Below are positions 42,326 to 51,498 of a stretch of 64,000 nucleotides of DNA, in pieces. Origin of the DNA: CAVYWD01 sp963772225. Its GTDB lineage: Bacteria; Myxococcota; Myxococcia; Myxococcales; UBA5297. A model generated the notes under the pieces. The model had not been told where the DNA came from. It saw only the letters and a list, made by a program, of their open reading frames with translations, and ran no database searches. The stretch spans positions 1,302,001 through 1,366,000 of the forward strand of contig CAVYWD010000002.1 of NCBI GenBank assembly GCA_963772225.1, read 5' to 3'. Both the position numbers and the translations under genes were made by a program. Each line of letters starts with the position of its first letter. Position 1 is the stretch's first letter.

Positions 42326-44277
42326 GCCCCCGCCGCCTCATGCTCCGCCTCGGCACCGCGTGCAACAACGCGTGCCGCCACTGCACCATCGGCGACTTGG
42401 CCGGGCTGCCGGAGAGGACCACGGAGGAGGCCCTTGCGGCCTTGCGCCACGGCCGCGCGAAAGGCTGCGACGAGCTCGTGCTGATGCGCGGCGAGCCGAC
42501 GCTCCGCGAAGACCTCGACTCCCTCGTCCGAGTTGCTCGAGCGTTGGGCTACCGCCACGTGCAGGTCCAGACGAACGGGAGGACGCTGTCGGCCGCCGGG
42601 CGCGCCGCCGACCTCGCCGCGGCCGGCGTCACTCACTTCGAGGTGTCGCTCTACGGCCCCGACGCCGCCGTGCACGACGCCGTCGCCGGGGTCGCAGGGG
42701 CGTTCGCCGAGACCAGCCGCGGAATTGAGCGATGCGCCGAGGCCGGCCTCGAGCTCCTGCTGACAATCCCCGTGCTGGCCGCGAACGCGCACCACCTCGC
42801 ACAGACCGTCGCGCTCGCGCCGCGGTTGGGCGCTCGAAACGTCCAGCTCAACTTCACCCGCCCACTCGCCGACCGGCTCGAGGCCGTGAGCTCCATCGCC
42901 AACGCGGCGCCTCAGGTCCGCGGGGCAGTGCTGCTCGGCCGCTCGTTCGGCCTGTCGATGTCGGTCGAGGCGCTGCCCCCGTGCGTGCTCGGAGGCGTCG
43001 AGGAAAGCCTGATCCGCTTCGACCCGACGGAGGCTTTGATCATCGACCTCCAGCGCACGACCTCCGACCTCCAGAGGCTGCGCCGGCGATACCGGCCGCA
43101 CGGCAGGGCCTGCGAGGCGTGCGCGCAGGCCGAGAACTGCCCCACCACCTGGCGCGGCTATCTAGAGATGCCGCACGGCCAAGACTGGCTCCAGCCCTTT
43201 CCCGGCCCCGCGGAGCCGAAGGTCGAGCTGTGCCTTCTGCATCCGCCCTGGACGCTCATCGAGGCGCCCCCTCTGCGGCAGTGGGATCTCCTCTCGCTTC
43301 TGCCGGACGCCGCGCCGAGCGCCCTGGAGGCGGACGCGGCAGGCGAGCTCGGCCCTCGTGCGCGCCGCGCACCGGCGGCGCTCGGCGCCCTCCCAAGCGC
43401 GCGATACGTGAACCTCGCCGGCCTGTACGCCGGAGCCGCCGACGCCTACGGGCGCGTCTTGGCGCACCTCGCGCCGCTGCGCGCGGAGCTCTTCGCGATC
43501 GCCTTCGATCGACTGGGGCAATGCCAGGGCGCACTCCAGCTCGCGGCGCTTTGCCGGCGGCTTCGCCCAGGCGCTCGCACCGCGCTCGTGGGCAGGGCCG
43601 CGAGTCGGCTCGCGCCGGAGATCTTCGTGCAGTGCCCAGAGGTGGACCTGATCGCGGCGGCGCTCCCGGTGGATGCGCTCCGGAGCGGCGCCGACCTGAG
43701 TGAGGCGCCGGGCGTATGGGTCCGAGGGCGAGGATTCGTCGCGCCAAGTCTCCCCCCCCCAACCCCAGGACCCGGAGGCGGCCGCGCGAGAGCTCCTCGC
43801 GGGCGGCGCGGACGGCGCGCTCCTGCAGCTCGACGGCGAACGGCTCCTCTCGGCAAGCCACGACCTGCGGCCGCCGCTCCTCGACGCCCTGCACAGCTCC
43901 GCCGGCGGCGGGCTCTGCGCCGAAGTGGAGCTCCGCCAGCCTCACAGCGAGACCGAGCTGCGAGCGCTCGCGCGCCTCTTCAGAGAGGTCCGATTCGTGA
44001 TCCGCCCTGGCTCCGGCGACGAGCGCGTGCGCCGACGCGGCTCGACGAGCTTCAGCAACCGGGACCTCCTGGAGTGCATCGCGGCAGCGGCGCGGCTGGA
44101 GAACGTCTCGGTCGAGCTCGCGGTAGCCTTTGGCCTCTCCGGAGACGGTGCCTCGTCGTTGGAGTCCTCGCTGGAGCTCCTGCGGCAGGCAGCGGCGTTG
44201 GGCTCGCCGGAGCGCTCAGTGCGCGTGCGCTTCGAGGAGCGGTGGTGCCTCGAGCCCGGCTCGCCCGAGTGGAGTGA
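42322..44277 (+). CDS. Radical SAM + B12-binding-like protein, frameshifted at a C9 tract
   Basis: GTG 42322 overlaps the previous stop. Residues about 1-290: CNNACRHC (Cys 14, 18, 21), VLMRGEPTLREDLDSL (Met-Arg replaces the first Gly), VQTNGRTLSAAGR, VSLYGPDAAVHDAVAGVAGA, LPPCVLGGVE and CEACAQAENCPTTWRGYLEM. Residues about 300-475 resemble a B12-binding Rossmann domain of B12-dependent rSAMs (YVNLAGLYAGAADAYGRVLA, LCRRLRPGARTALVGRAASR) but lack the DxHxxG histidine motif. Meaningful sequence ends at the CCCCCCCCC run (43752-43760); beyond it this frame is antisense-like noise to 44277. Removing one C joins it to the 43700-45844 frame, giving one 1173-residue protein. Confidence 0.75.
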   Translation: MSPRRLMLRLGTACNNACRHCTIGDLAGLPERTTEEALAALRHGRAKGCDELVLMRGEPTLREDLDSLVRVARALGYRHVQVQTNGRTLSAAGRAADLAAAGVTHFEVSLYGPDAAVHDAVAGVAGAFAETSRGIERCAEAGLELLLTIPVLAANAHHLAQTVALAPRLGARNVQLNFTRPLADRLEAVSSIANAAPQVRGAVLLGRSFGLSMSVEALPPCVLGGVEESLIRFDPTEALIIDLQRTTSDLQRLRRRYRPHGRACEACAQAENCPTTWRGYLEMPHGQDWLQPFPGPAEPKVELCLLHPPWTLIEAPPLRQWDLLSLLPDAAPSALEADAAGELGPRARRAPAALGALPSARYVNLAGLYAGAADAYGRVLAHLAPLRAELFAIAFDRLGQCQGALQLAALCRRLRPGARTALVGRAASRLAPEIFVQCPEVDLIAAALPVDALRSGADLSEAPGVWVRGRGFVAPSLPPPTPGPGGGRARAPRGRRGRRAPAARRRTAPLGKPRPAAAAPRRPAQLRRRRALRRSGAPPASQRDRAASARAPLQRGPIRDPPWLRRRARAPTRLDELQQPGPPGVHRGSGAAGERLGRARGSLWPLRRRCLVVGVLAGAPAAGSGVGLAGALSARALRGAVVPRARLARVE

Positions 44278-45844
44278 CCCCGAGCGCAGCGGCTATCGCG
44301 TGGAGTGGCGCGACCTGGCGGCCCTGGCCCGGGGTTTCTCGGCGCCGCTGTTCTCCGGGGCTGTTCACTTCGCCCCAGCGAACCTTTCGCGCCGAAGCTA
44401 CCTCGAGCTCCTGCTCCGGCAGCACGCGGAGCTGAACCGACTGCTCCTCGATGCCGGCCAGCGAACCTCGGTCGCCGCCCGCCACGTGTCCGCGTACCTG
44501 GACACCGTCGCGGAGTTCCTCGATCCCTACGAGCAATTCGGGCCGGGCGGCGCAGGCGCGCCCAAGGCGAGGCAGGCCGAGCTGGGCCGCGCCATGATCG
44601 ACGCCTTCATCGCGCGCGCCTTTGGCGGCTCCAGGCCGAGGCGTGCGCGGGGCTCGGCGGAGGACCCTCGCGAGCTGCTCGGCGCTCTTGGTCTGGCGAG
44701 TCAAACAAAGGTCCGCATCTCCTCGGGCGGCGGCGAGCTGCGAATGGAGCTCCCTCTAGGGAATGCCGCGGTGACTCTTGCCGGTTCACAGCGGCAACCC
44801 ACCGCGCGGACTGACGTCTTCGACCTTTCGGGCGACCGGGCCGCCTGCGCCCTGCTCCGGGAGCGCCTGAAGGACCTCGAGCGGCGACGGCCCGAGCAGC
44901 TCCCCCTGGTGTGCGCGCCGATGCAGGAGCGTACCTCTCGGGAGGAAGCGCAGCCGGGCGAGAAAGTGGAAGAGCTGATCCGGCTCACCATGCGCTGCAA
45001 TCAGCGGTGCCTTTTCTGCTCGGTGGACCCGAGCCGTGAGCGAGCCCACGCCCCGGAGGCCGTGAGCGCGTTCATTCGCAAGAGGGCGGGCGGCCCGTTC
45101 ATCGTGTTCTCGGGGGGTGAGCCGACGCTCAATCCGCGCTTGCCGACCTACCTTCAGCTGGCGCGCGACGCCGGATATCCGGAGATCGCGATCCAGACCA
45201 ACGGCCTGCGCTGCGCCTACTCGGCCTACGCGCGGCGGCTCCGCGAGAGCGGCCTGCGGTCGGCCTTCGTGTCCCTGTGCTCCCACCGCGCGGAGATGTC
45301 CGACGCCCTGACGCGCACGCCCGGGAGCTTCCAGCTCACGCTGCGCGGCGTCGATGCGCTGCTCGCGAACGAGGTGGGCGTGTGGCTCAACTTCGTGGCC
45401 ACGGCGCGCAACGTCTCGGAGGCCGAGGACTTCGTCGAGTTCGCCCACGCGCGGTTTCCAGGCCTCTCAGGCGTCTGCCTCTCCGTCATGGCCCCCGTCG
45501 GAGTCGGCGCGAGCGCGCGCTCGCTCTGGCCCAGGCTCGAGCAAGCCGGCCGCCACCTCGGCGCTGCCCTCGACGCCGCGGCTCGGCTCGGCTTGCCCGT
45601 CAAGGTCCCCGAGGTGTGCGGCCTTCCTCTCTGCCAGCTGCCCGGCCGCGAGCGGTTCAGCGAGGCGCTGCGCGCGCTGCCCAGCGACGCCGCCTCGCGC
45701 GACCGAACGCAGGGGGCCGCCTGCCGATCGTGCCGATGGCGCTCTACGTGCGGAGGCTACTGGCGCTCCTATTTCCGCGAGCACGGCGAGGTGGAACTCA
45801 AGCCTCAGCCGCCGCCTGCAACCGAGCCTGGAGGGCGACTATGA
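43700..45844 (+). CDS. Barrel-like domain without cysteines + radical SAM protein (downstream half of frameshifted gene)
   Basis: Real coding sense begins after the C9 tract (about 43762) with DPEAAARELLAGGADGALLQ. Codons to about 44480 resemble a B12-type rSAM barrel without the CX3CX2C motif: VSVELAVAFGLSGDGASSLE, CLEPGSPEWSDPERSGYRVE and FAPANLSRRSYLELLLRQHA. A short beta domain follows. The last 285 residues are a full rSAM: CNQRCLFCSVDPSRER, IVFSGGEPTLNPRLPTYL, IQTNGLRCAYSAYARRL, LCSHRAEMSDALTRTPG, LPLCQLPGRE, CRSCRWRSTCGGYWRSYF. If the frameshift is real, translation could restart at GTG 43700 by coupling. Ends next to the gene at 45891. Confidence 0.72.
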   Translation: MRRRAYGSEGEDSSRQVSPPQPQDPEAAARELLAGGADGALLQLDGERLLSASHDLRPPLLDALHSSAGGGLCAEVELRQPHSETELRALARLFREVRFVIRPGSGDERVRRRGSTSFSNRDLLECIAAAARLENVSVELAVAFGLSGDGASSLESSLELLRQAAALGSPERSVRVRFEERWCLEPGSPEWSDPERSGYRVEWRDLAALARGFSAPLFSGAVHFAPANLSRRSYLELLLRQHAELNRLLLDAGQRTSVAARHVSAYLDTVAEFLDPYEQFGPGGAGAPKARQAELGRAMIDAFIARAFGGSRPRRARGSAEDPRELLGALGLASQTKVRISSGGGELRMELPLGNAAVTLAGSQRQPTARTDVFDLSGDRAACALLRERLKDLERRRPEQLPLVCAPMQERTSREEAQPGEKVEELIRLTMRCNQRCLFCSVDPSRERAHAPEAVSAFIRKRAGGPFIVFSGGEPTLNPRLPTYLQLARDAGYPEIAIQTNGLRCAYSAYARRLRESGLRSAFVSLCSHRAEMSDALTRTPGSFQLTLRGVDALLANEVGVWLNFVATARNVSEAEDFVEFAHARFPGLSGVCLSVMAPVGVGASARSLWPRLEQAGRHLGAALDAAARLGLPVKVPEVCGLPLCQLPGRERFSEALRALPSDAASRDRTQGAACRSCRWRSTCGGYWRSYFREHGEVELKPQPPPATEPGGRL
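43752..43760 (+). repeat. C9 homopolymer at a frameshift junction
   Basis: Nine C residues followed by AACCCC. With eight C the upstream and downstream frames join without a break. It is either a sequencing/assembly homopolymer error or a slippage-prone phase-variation tract. Confidence 0.75.
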
Positions 45845-45890
45845 TCCACCGCCGCCCAAGAGAATCGCCGCGCTTGAATTCGAGGTCCGC

Positions 45891-46880
45891 GTGCCAGCCC
45901 AAACCGTCCGCGTGACGCTCGCGTGCAATCACGGCTGCGTGTTCTGCTTCGCCGGCTGGTCTCCCTCGGAGGCCCAGCCGCGCCGCGGAGCCCACGACTG
46001 GACCAACCTCATCGGCGCCGACTGGCGGCGCGAGCTCGACGAGGTGCGCGCCTCTGGCTACGACGAGTTGTCCATCTCCGGCGGCGAGCCGCTGCTGCAT
46101 CCGGCGATTCTCGACATGGTGCGCCACGCGAAGTCGCTGGGCTTCCGGCGCATCGAGGTCCAGACCAACGCCTCGCTCCTGACCGAAGCCAACCTCTCCC
46201 GCCTCGTGAATGCGGGCATGACCTCGTCGATGGCCTCGCTGCCGGCGCACGAGGAGAAGCAATTCAACGCCATCACCCGAACCCGGGGCCACTACGCCTC
46301 CGTCTTGGCGGGGCTCAAGAACCTCGTGCGCGCGCGGGTCGAGCTCACGCTGTGCCACGTCATCTGCGCCGCCAACTACCGGCGGCTGGTTTCGTTCGTC
46401 GACTTCGCCCACCGCGAGCTCCCGGGGAGCTACGAAGTCCTGTTCTTCTACGCGCAGCCCGAAGGCCGCGCCGCCGCCAACGTGCGGCTCCTGCCGCGGC
46501 TCGACCGCCTGAGCCCCTATTGGCAAGCCGCCGTTCAGCAGGCCGACGGACTTCGCCTTCGCTTTCGCGTCGACACCCAGACCGGACTTCCGCTCTGCTT
46601 TCTTCGAGGCTTCGAAGACCGGCTGAAGATGCAAGACCTGCTCGACCCGCGCTCGGTCTTCGGCGACGACCTCGGCTCCTTCGAATACATGCAGGCGAGG
46701 AAGCGCAAGGCGAAGGCGTGCTCTCAATGCTTCTTCGACCCGGTCTGCTTCGGGTTCTGGAAGGCCTACCTCGACGCGCACGGGGACGACGAGCTCCGGC
46801 CGGTCGCGGCGGACGAGCGCCTGAAGTCGATGTTTCCCGAGATCCAAGCCAGGCGCGCCTTCGCCGGGGCAGGAGCATGA
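45891..46880 (+). CDS. Radical SAM protein, 329 aa
   Basis: GTG 45891 is the best start; upstream in-frame codons have no ATG or GTG, and the previous gene ended 46 bp earlier. CNHGCVFCFAGWSPSEA (Cys 12, 16, 19), ELSISGGEPLLHPAIL, VQTNASLLTEANLSR and SMASLPAHEEKQFNAITRTR define the core. LPLCFLRGFEDR and CSQCFFDPVCFGFWKAYLD carry the shared auxiliary-cluster cysteines. The histidine-containing SxHGH step is replaced by SLPAHEEKQ. The stop overlaps the next start (ATGA). Confidence 0.82.
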   Translation: MPAQTVRVTLACNHGCVFCFAGWSPSEAQPRRGAHDWTNLIGADWRRELDEVRASGYDELSISGGEPLLHPAILDMVRHAKSLGFRRIEVQTNASLLTEANLSRLVNAGMTSSMASLPAHEEKQFNAITRTRGHYASVLAGLKNLVRARVELTLCHVICAANYRRLVSFVDFAHRELPGSYEVLFFYAQPEGRAAANVRLLPRLDRLSPYWQAAVQQADGLRLRFRVDTQTGLPLCFLRGFEDRLKMQDLLDPRSVFGDDLGSFEYMQARKRKAKACSQCFFDPVCFGFWKAYLDAHGDDELRPVAADERLKSMFPEIQARRAFAGAGA

Positions 46881-47857
46881 TCGGCCTGCGCCTCGCACGT
46901 GTGCTGTCGCGGCAGAATTGCATTCATCCGCATTCGCACTTTTTGCGCCTGACCACGCGCTGCAATCAACGCTGCGCCTTTTGCAATATCCGCGGAGGCG
47001 AGGCGTTCGAGCTCGATTCCGCGGAGGCGGCGAGGCGCGTTGAGGCGGCGCTGGCCGCGGATCCCGAGGCGGTGCTCCACCTGACGGGCGGCGAGCCGAC
47101 GCTTCGCAAAGACCTCTTCGCGCTCGCGGCGCTGGCCCGGGCGCGAGGCGCCCGCCGCCTCGTCGTGCAGACCAACGCCGTCATGTTGGCGACGCCCGGT
47201 TACGCCGCGCGCCTCGCGGCGTCCGGCGCGACCGACCTCATCGCGTCCTTTCACGCGCCCGATGCCGACACCTCCGATGGTCTCACCCGAGCCCCCGGCA
47301 CCTTTGAGCTGACGCGCCGCGGAATCACGGCTGCGCTCGCCGCCGGGCTTCGGGTCTTACCCAACATCGTCTTCTCGGCTCCAGCGCTCGAGATGGCGCC
47401 CGCTGCGGTTCGCGCCATCGCGCGCGACTTCCCCGGGACCGGGGGGGTCATCCTCTCCACCGTACAGCCGCACGGCCTGGCCCTGGCGGGCGGGGGTGCG
47501 GTCGTGCCTCCGCTCCAGAATGCGGCCGCAGCCGTGTCGCGGGCCATCGACGCCTGCTCGGAGCTCGGCCTCTCGTTTCACCTGGCCCGCTGCGAGAACC
47601 CACTCTGCTTCATCGTGGCGGCCACCGGTGAGAGCGCGCCCGCCTCCGAGGTGCGGGACTCGGTGGAGCGAAGCCTGCTCGAGAGCGGTTGCCTAAGCTG
47701 CCAGCTGAGCCGAGAGATGGCGAAGGACAAAGCGAAGCCAGCGGCGTGCGCAAGCTGCTCTCTCGACCCGGTCTGTGGAGGCGTCTGGAAGCGACAGCTG
47801 GAGATCCACGGCGCAAGTGAAGCCCAACCGTATGCGCCGACGCGGAGGCCGTCCTGA
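46877..47857 (+). CDS. Radical SAM protein, 326 aa
   Basis: ATG 46877 lies in an ATGA overlap. CNQRCAFCNIRGGE (Cys 29, 33, 36), VLHLTGGEPTLRKDLFAL, VVQTNAVMLATPGYAARL and ASFHAPDADTSDGLTRAPG form the core. NPLCFIVAATG, an additional CLSCQL and CASCSLDPVCGGVWKRQLE give six C-terminal cysteines, so one or two auxiliary clusters are possible. Its TGA (47855-47857) overlaps a CTG that may be the start of the next gene. Confidence 0.82.
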   Translation: MIGLRLARVLSRQNCIHPHSHFLRLTTRCNQRCAFCNIRGGEAFELDSAEAARRVEAALAADPEAVLHLTGGEPTLRKDLFALAALARARGARRLVVQTNAVMLATPGYAARLAASGATDLIASFHAPDADTSDGLTRAPGTFELTRRGITAALAAGLRVLPNIVFSAPALEMAPAAVRAIARDFPGTGGVILSTVQPHGLALAGGGAVVPPLQNAAAAVSRAIDACSELGLSFHLARCENPLCFIVAATGESAPASEVRDSVERSLLESGCLSCQLSREMAKDKAKPAACASCSLDPVCGGVWKRQLEIHGASEAQPYAPTRRPS

Positions 47858-47910
47858 ATTCGCCTCTCCCGAGCCGCCACACCGAGCGGAACCAGCTGGG
47901 CCCGCCGCGG

Positions 47911-50900
47911 GTGGCCCTCGTCCCCTGTGCCTCGTACGACCCGGTCATCGTCCGCGCGGCGCTCCAGGAGGGGCTCGCGCGCCTGGGCGGCCTGGGCCAA
48001 TTCGCGCGGCCGGGGCAGCGCGCGCTGCTCAAGGTCAACCTCCTCGGCCCTCGAGGCGCAGACCAAGCAGTCACCACGCACCCCGCGGTCGCCCTCGCGC
48101 TCGCCGAAGAGCTCCGGCGCGCGCAGGTGTCGGTCGTGGTCGGCGACAGCCCGGGCGTCGGCGAGTTCAATCGCGCCGCCGCCGTCGCGGGCCTGCGCGA
48201 TCACTTTCAGCGCATGGAGCTCGAGGACTTTCAGCGCGCCGCGCCGGTCGCGGTGGAGAATCCGTCCAGGGTCGAGTCGTTCGAGCTCTACGATGGCCTG
48301 GGGCGCTTCGACCTCCTCGTCGACGTGCCCAAGCTCAAGGGCCACGCCTTCCAAGTGCTCTCCTGTGCCGTCAAGAACTTGTTTGGCTTAGTCCCGGGCC
48401 GGCGCAAGGAGGAGTTTCACGTCCGCTTCCCCGAGCCCGACGCCTTCGGGGAGATGTTGCTCGACCTCTACCGCGCAACCCGACCCGGCCTGTGCGTCGT
48501 CGACGCCGTCGAGGTGCCGCTGGGCGACCGGCCCGGCGCGAGGGGCGGCATCCACCGTCTGGGGCTCCTCGCCGTATCCGACGACGCCGTCGCGGTGGAC
48601 GCGGCGCTCGCGCAGGTGCTGGCCATCGAGGCCGACGGCGTGCCAGTCCTGAAAGCCGCGCGCCGGCGCGGCCTGGCCGGCGCGGAGCTTTCCAAGGTCG
48701 ACGTCGTCGGGGGCATCCCCCCAGGCATCGCGCTCGGAGCCCCGGCGCGCGTTGTGCCGGCGACCGAGCTGCCCCGATGCGATCCGGCTCGCTGCACCGC
48801 CTGCGGCACCTGCCGCGACGTGTGCCCGACCGACGCCATCTCTATGCAAGCCGGAACCCCGCGCTTCGACGAGCGCGCCTGCATCCGCTGCTATTGCTGC
48901 GTCGAGTTCTGCGGCGAGCGAGCGATCGCCGCCGAGGGCTCCTCGACGGCGCCAGCGCAAATCGCTCCCGCCGCGCCTCCGAAGCGCACAGGCGCTCCAG
49001 ACGCTCGCCCGAGCGCGGGCTTCGATCCCCCCGAAGACGTGAACCTGGTCCTGCCGCCGCCCTTCGGCCTGCGGGGCCACCGAGTGTCGCTGGGCGCCGC
49101 CTACCTGAACGGTGCGCTTCGGCGCGCGGGGTTGAAGGTCGCCTTTCTGGACGTCAACGCGCGCTGTGAGCTGGAGGAGCCAGCGCTCTTTTCGGCCCTC
49201 GAGCAGCGAGGCATGCCGCACCCCGACGGCGGCCTGTACGCGCCCGATCCTCGATTTCTCCTCGAAACGCTCTTCCCCGAAGCCTTCGGACGCGCGGTCT
49301 CGCCATTGGCCCAGCGCATCGCCGAGAGCGCCGGGGCTCGAGCGCGAGAGCTGAGAGGCGACGGCGTCTATTTAGTCTCAGCCCAAGACGCGAACCTTCC
49401 CTATTCGCTGGCCATGGCGGCTCACCTGACCCAAGCCGGAGCGCAGGTCGCGCTCGGCGGCCCAGCGATCACCATGCACGCCGCGGTGCGCGACCTCGCG
49501 CTGCGCGCCGGCGCGGCCCGCGCGCTCTTTCTGGGCGAGGCGGAGGACGCGGTGGCGGACCTGGTCCGCGCGCTTCGAGCCCGCACGGGCGACGCCGAGC
49601 TGGGCGCCTTGCCCGGGGTGATGATCCGAGAGGGCCTCGCGCCCGCGCCGGCGGCCCGCCGGGTTCTCGATGGTGAGCCGCGGCCAGATTTCGAAGGCAT
49701 GCGTCTAGGCGGCTGGCTGCCGATCCAGGCGAGCCGCGGCTGCCCTCGCCGGTGCTCCTTCTGTTCCGAGACGGCCGCGGTGGGACGATTTCGGCGGCGC
49801 AGCCCGGAGGATGTCGTCGAGGAGATGCGCCGCGGAGCCGAGCGATACAGCGTCCGCACCTTCGAATTCAGCGATGCCCTGCTCAATGTCGACGCCACCT
49901 GGCTCGAGAGCCTCGCCCTCGCGCTCCAGGGCAGCGGCTTCGAGTGGGGCGGGTTCATGGAGCCGGCGCCCGCGGCGCCCGAGCTCTTCGCGCGCCTCTA
50001 CGCCGCCGGCTGTCGCGCTCTGACTTTCGGAGCCCAGAGCTTCAACCCAGACGTTCTCCGCCGAATGCATCGGCGCCCTTCGGTGGCCGAGATTCGAGAG
50101 CCGATCCTCGCGGCCACGCGCGCCGGCATCGCCGTGCAGCTCGACGTCATCGCGGGGCACCCGGGCGAAAGCCCGGCGCAGTTCGAGGACACCGCGCGGG
50201 CCGTCGAAGAGCTCTTGCGCGATTCGCCCAACCTGGAGGTGAACCTCAACCCTTTCCAAGTGGTGCTGGGGGCCGACATCGCGCGGAAGCCGACCGACTA
50301 CGGCGTATCGCTCAGTGCGGCGCAGGTTGAGCTCCCGTCTCCACTGGCCGGCTTCTCGGACCTCGTCGGCCGGTTCGTCGGCGCTGCCCGCTGCGAGCCG
50401 GCGTCAAGCGAGATCAGGACCCGAACCGCGGATTTGGCGCAGCGAATCGCGCGCAGCCACGCGCCGCGTCCGGTGCCTATTTTGAATGAGGAGCTGCCGC
50501 GCTGTAACAATCATTGCCTCTTTTGCGGCGTGGCGGACCTTCAGCTGCGCGCCCGGGTCGCACCGCTGGCCGAGGTCGAGCGCGCGCTGGCGGAGCTCGC
50601 GGCAACGGGCGAAGATCGCGTCATGTTCGCCGTATCGGAGCTGAGCGTGCGCCCTGATTTCCTTCGCATTCTCGCCTCGGCCAAGCGCGAGGGTTTTCGA
50701 GCCGTTTACGTGGTCACCAATGGCCGCCTCTTCGCGTATCCGGAATTCGCCGCGCGCGCGGTCGCGGCCGGAGCGACGCATTTCATGATCTCCGTGCACG
50801 GGCACGACGCCCGGTGCCACGACGGGTTGACCCGCACCCCGGGGAGCTGGGCGCAGACCGTTTCCGGAATTCGCAATCTGGTGGGCGCCGGCGCGAGCGT

Positions 50901-51498
50901 GGCCACCAATACCGTGGTGACCCGCGCGAACCTCGGCTCGCTCGCCGAAGCGCTTGACCTGGTCGCGGGCCTCGGAGCGCGATACGCCACGCTCTCGATG
51001 GTTCAGATCATCGGGGAAGCGGCCCGCCACGTCGAGCGGCTCGTCGTGCCTTTGTCCACCGCCGCGCCGACCCTCATCGCCGCTGCGCAGCACGGGGAAT
51101 CGCGCGGGCTGCGCGTCGGCATCGGCGGAGTGCCGTACTGCCTCGCGGTGGGATTCGAGCGATTCATCGGCGTGGACGACCGGTCCGCCATCGTGAATGC
51201 CGACCCCCGCGACAACATCACCTCCAAGTCGCCCTACGCGCACGCGCCCCAATGCCTCGAGTGCGCGCGGTTCGCCATCTGCCCGGGGCTCGCGGCCGAA
51301 TACCTGCAGCGCTTCGGCAGCGCCGACCTCCGACCCATTTCCGGCCGCCGCGAGGTGCGCCGCCCACCGTGCCCGGCCGCGGAATTCGTGGTCGAGCCAG
51401 GTAGCAAGAGCGAGGAGCCAAGCCCCGAAGAGTCCACCGGGCTCGGAGGCCGCCGAGCGCATTCACCCGATTCCACGACCTCGGACCGACGCTCATGA
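47911..51498 (+). CDS. DUF362-ferredoxin-B12 radical SAM-radical SAM fusion protein
   Basis: 1195 residues from GTG 47911; the frame is protein-like back to CTG 47854, which overlaps the previous stop and would add 19 residues. Residues about 1-285: DUF362 (LLKVNLLGPRGADQAVTTHP, LVDVPKLKGHAFQVLSCAVK). About 290-345: two-cluster ferredoxin (CTACGTCRDVCP and CIRCYCCVEFCGE). About 370-600: B12-binding-like Rossmann domain with the histidine motif missing (DANLPYSLAMAAHLTQAG). About 605-850: first rSAM (CPRRCSFCSE, FEFSDALLNVDATWL, TFGAQSFNPDVLRRMHRR). About 860-1150: second rSAM (CNNHCLFCGVADLQ; GGE replaced by MFAVSELSVRPDF; VPYCLAVGFERF; CLECARFAICPG). The ferredoxin could feed electrons to the rSAM clusters. 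An unusual architecture. Confidence 0.85.
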   Translation: MALVPCASYDPVIVRAALQEGLARLGGLGQFARPGQRALLKVNLLGPRGADQAVTTHPAVALALAEELRRAQVSVVVGDSPGVGEFNRAAAVAGLRDHFQRMELEDFQRAAPVAVENPSRVESFELYDGLGRFDLLVDVPKLKGHAFQVLSCAVKNLFGLVPGRRKEEFHVRFPEPDAFGEMLLDLYRATRPGLCVVDAVEVPLGDRPGARGGIHRLGLLAVSDDAVAVDAALAQVLAIEADGVPVLKAARRRGLAGAELSKVDVVGGIPPGIALGAPARVVPATELPRCDPARCTACGTCRDVCPTDAISMQAGTPRFDERACIRCYCCVEFCGERAIAAEGSSTAPAQIAPAAPPKRTGAPDARPSAGFDPPEDVNLVLPPPFGLRGHRVSLGAAYLNGALRRAGLKVAFLDVNARCELEEPALFSALEQRGMPHPDGGLYAPDPRFLLETLFPEAFGRAVSPLAQRIAESAGARARELRGDGVYLVSAQDANLPYSLAMAAHLTQAGAQVALGGPAITMHAAVRDLALRAGAARALFLGEAEDAVADLVRALRARTGDAELGALPGVMIREGLAPAPAARRVLDGEPRPDFEGMRLGGWLPIQASRGCPRRCSFCSETAAVGRFRRRSPEDVVEEMRRGAERYSVRTFEFSDALLNVDATWLESLALALQGSGFEWGGFMEPAPAAPELFARLYAAGCRALTFGAQSFNPDVLRRMHRRPSVAEIREPILAATRAGIAVQLDVIAGHPGESPAQFEDTARAVEELLRDSPNLEVNLNPFQVVLGADIARKPTDYGVSLSAAQVELPSPLAGFSDLVGRFVGAARCEPASSEIRTRTADLAQRIARSHAPRPVPILNEELPRCNNHCLFCGVADLQLRARVAPLAEVERALAELAATGEDRVMFAVSELSVRPDFLRILASAKREGFRAVYVVTNGRLFAYPEFAARAVAAGATHFMISVHGHDARCHDGLTRTPGSWAQTVSGIRNLVGAGASVATNTVVTRANLGSLAEALDLVAGLGARYATLSMVQIIGEAARHVERLVVPLSTAAPTLIAAAQHGESRGLRVGIGGVPYCLAVGFERFIGVDDRSAIVNADPRDNITSKSPYAHAPQCLECARFAICPGLAAEYLQRFGSADLRPISGRREVRRPPCPAAEFVVEPGSKSEEPSPEESTGLGGRRAHSPDSTTSDRRS

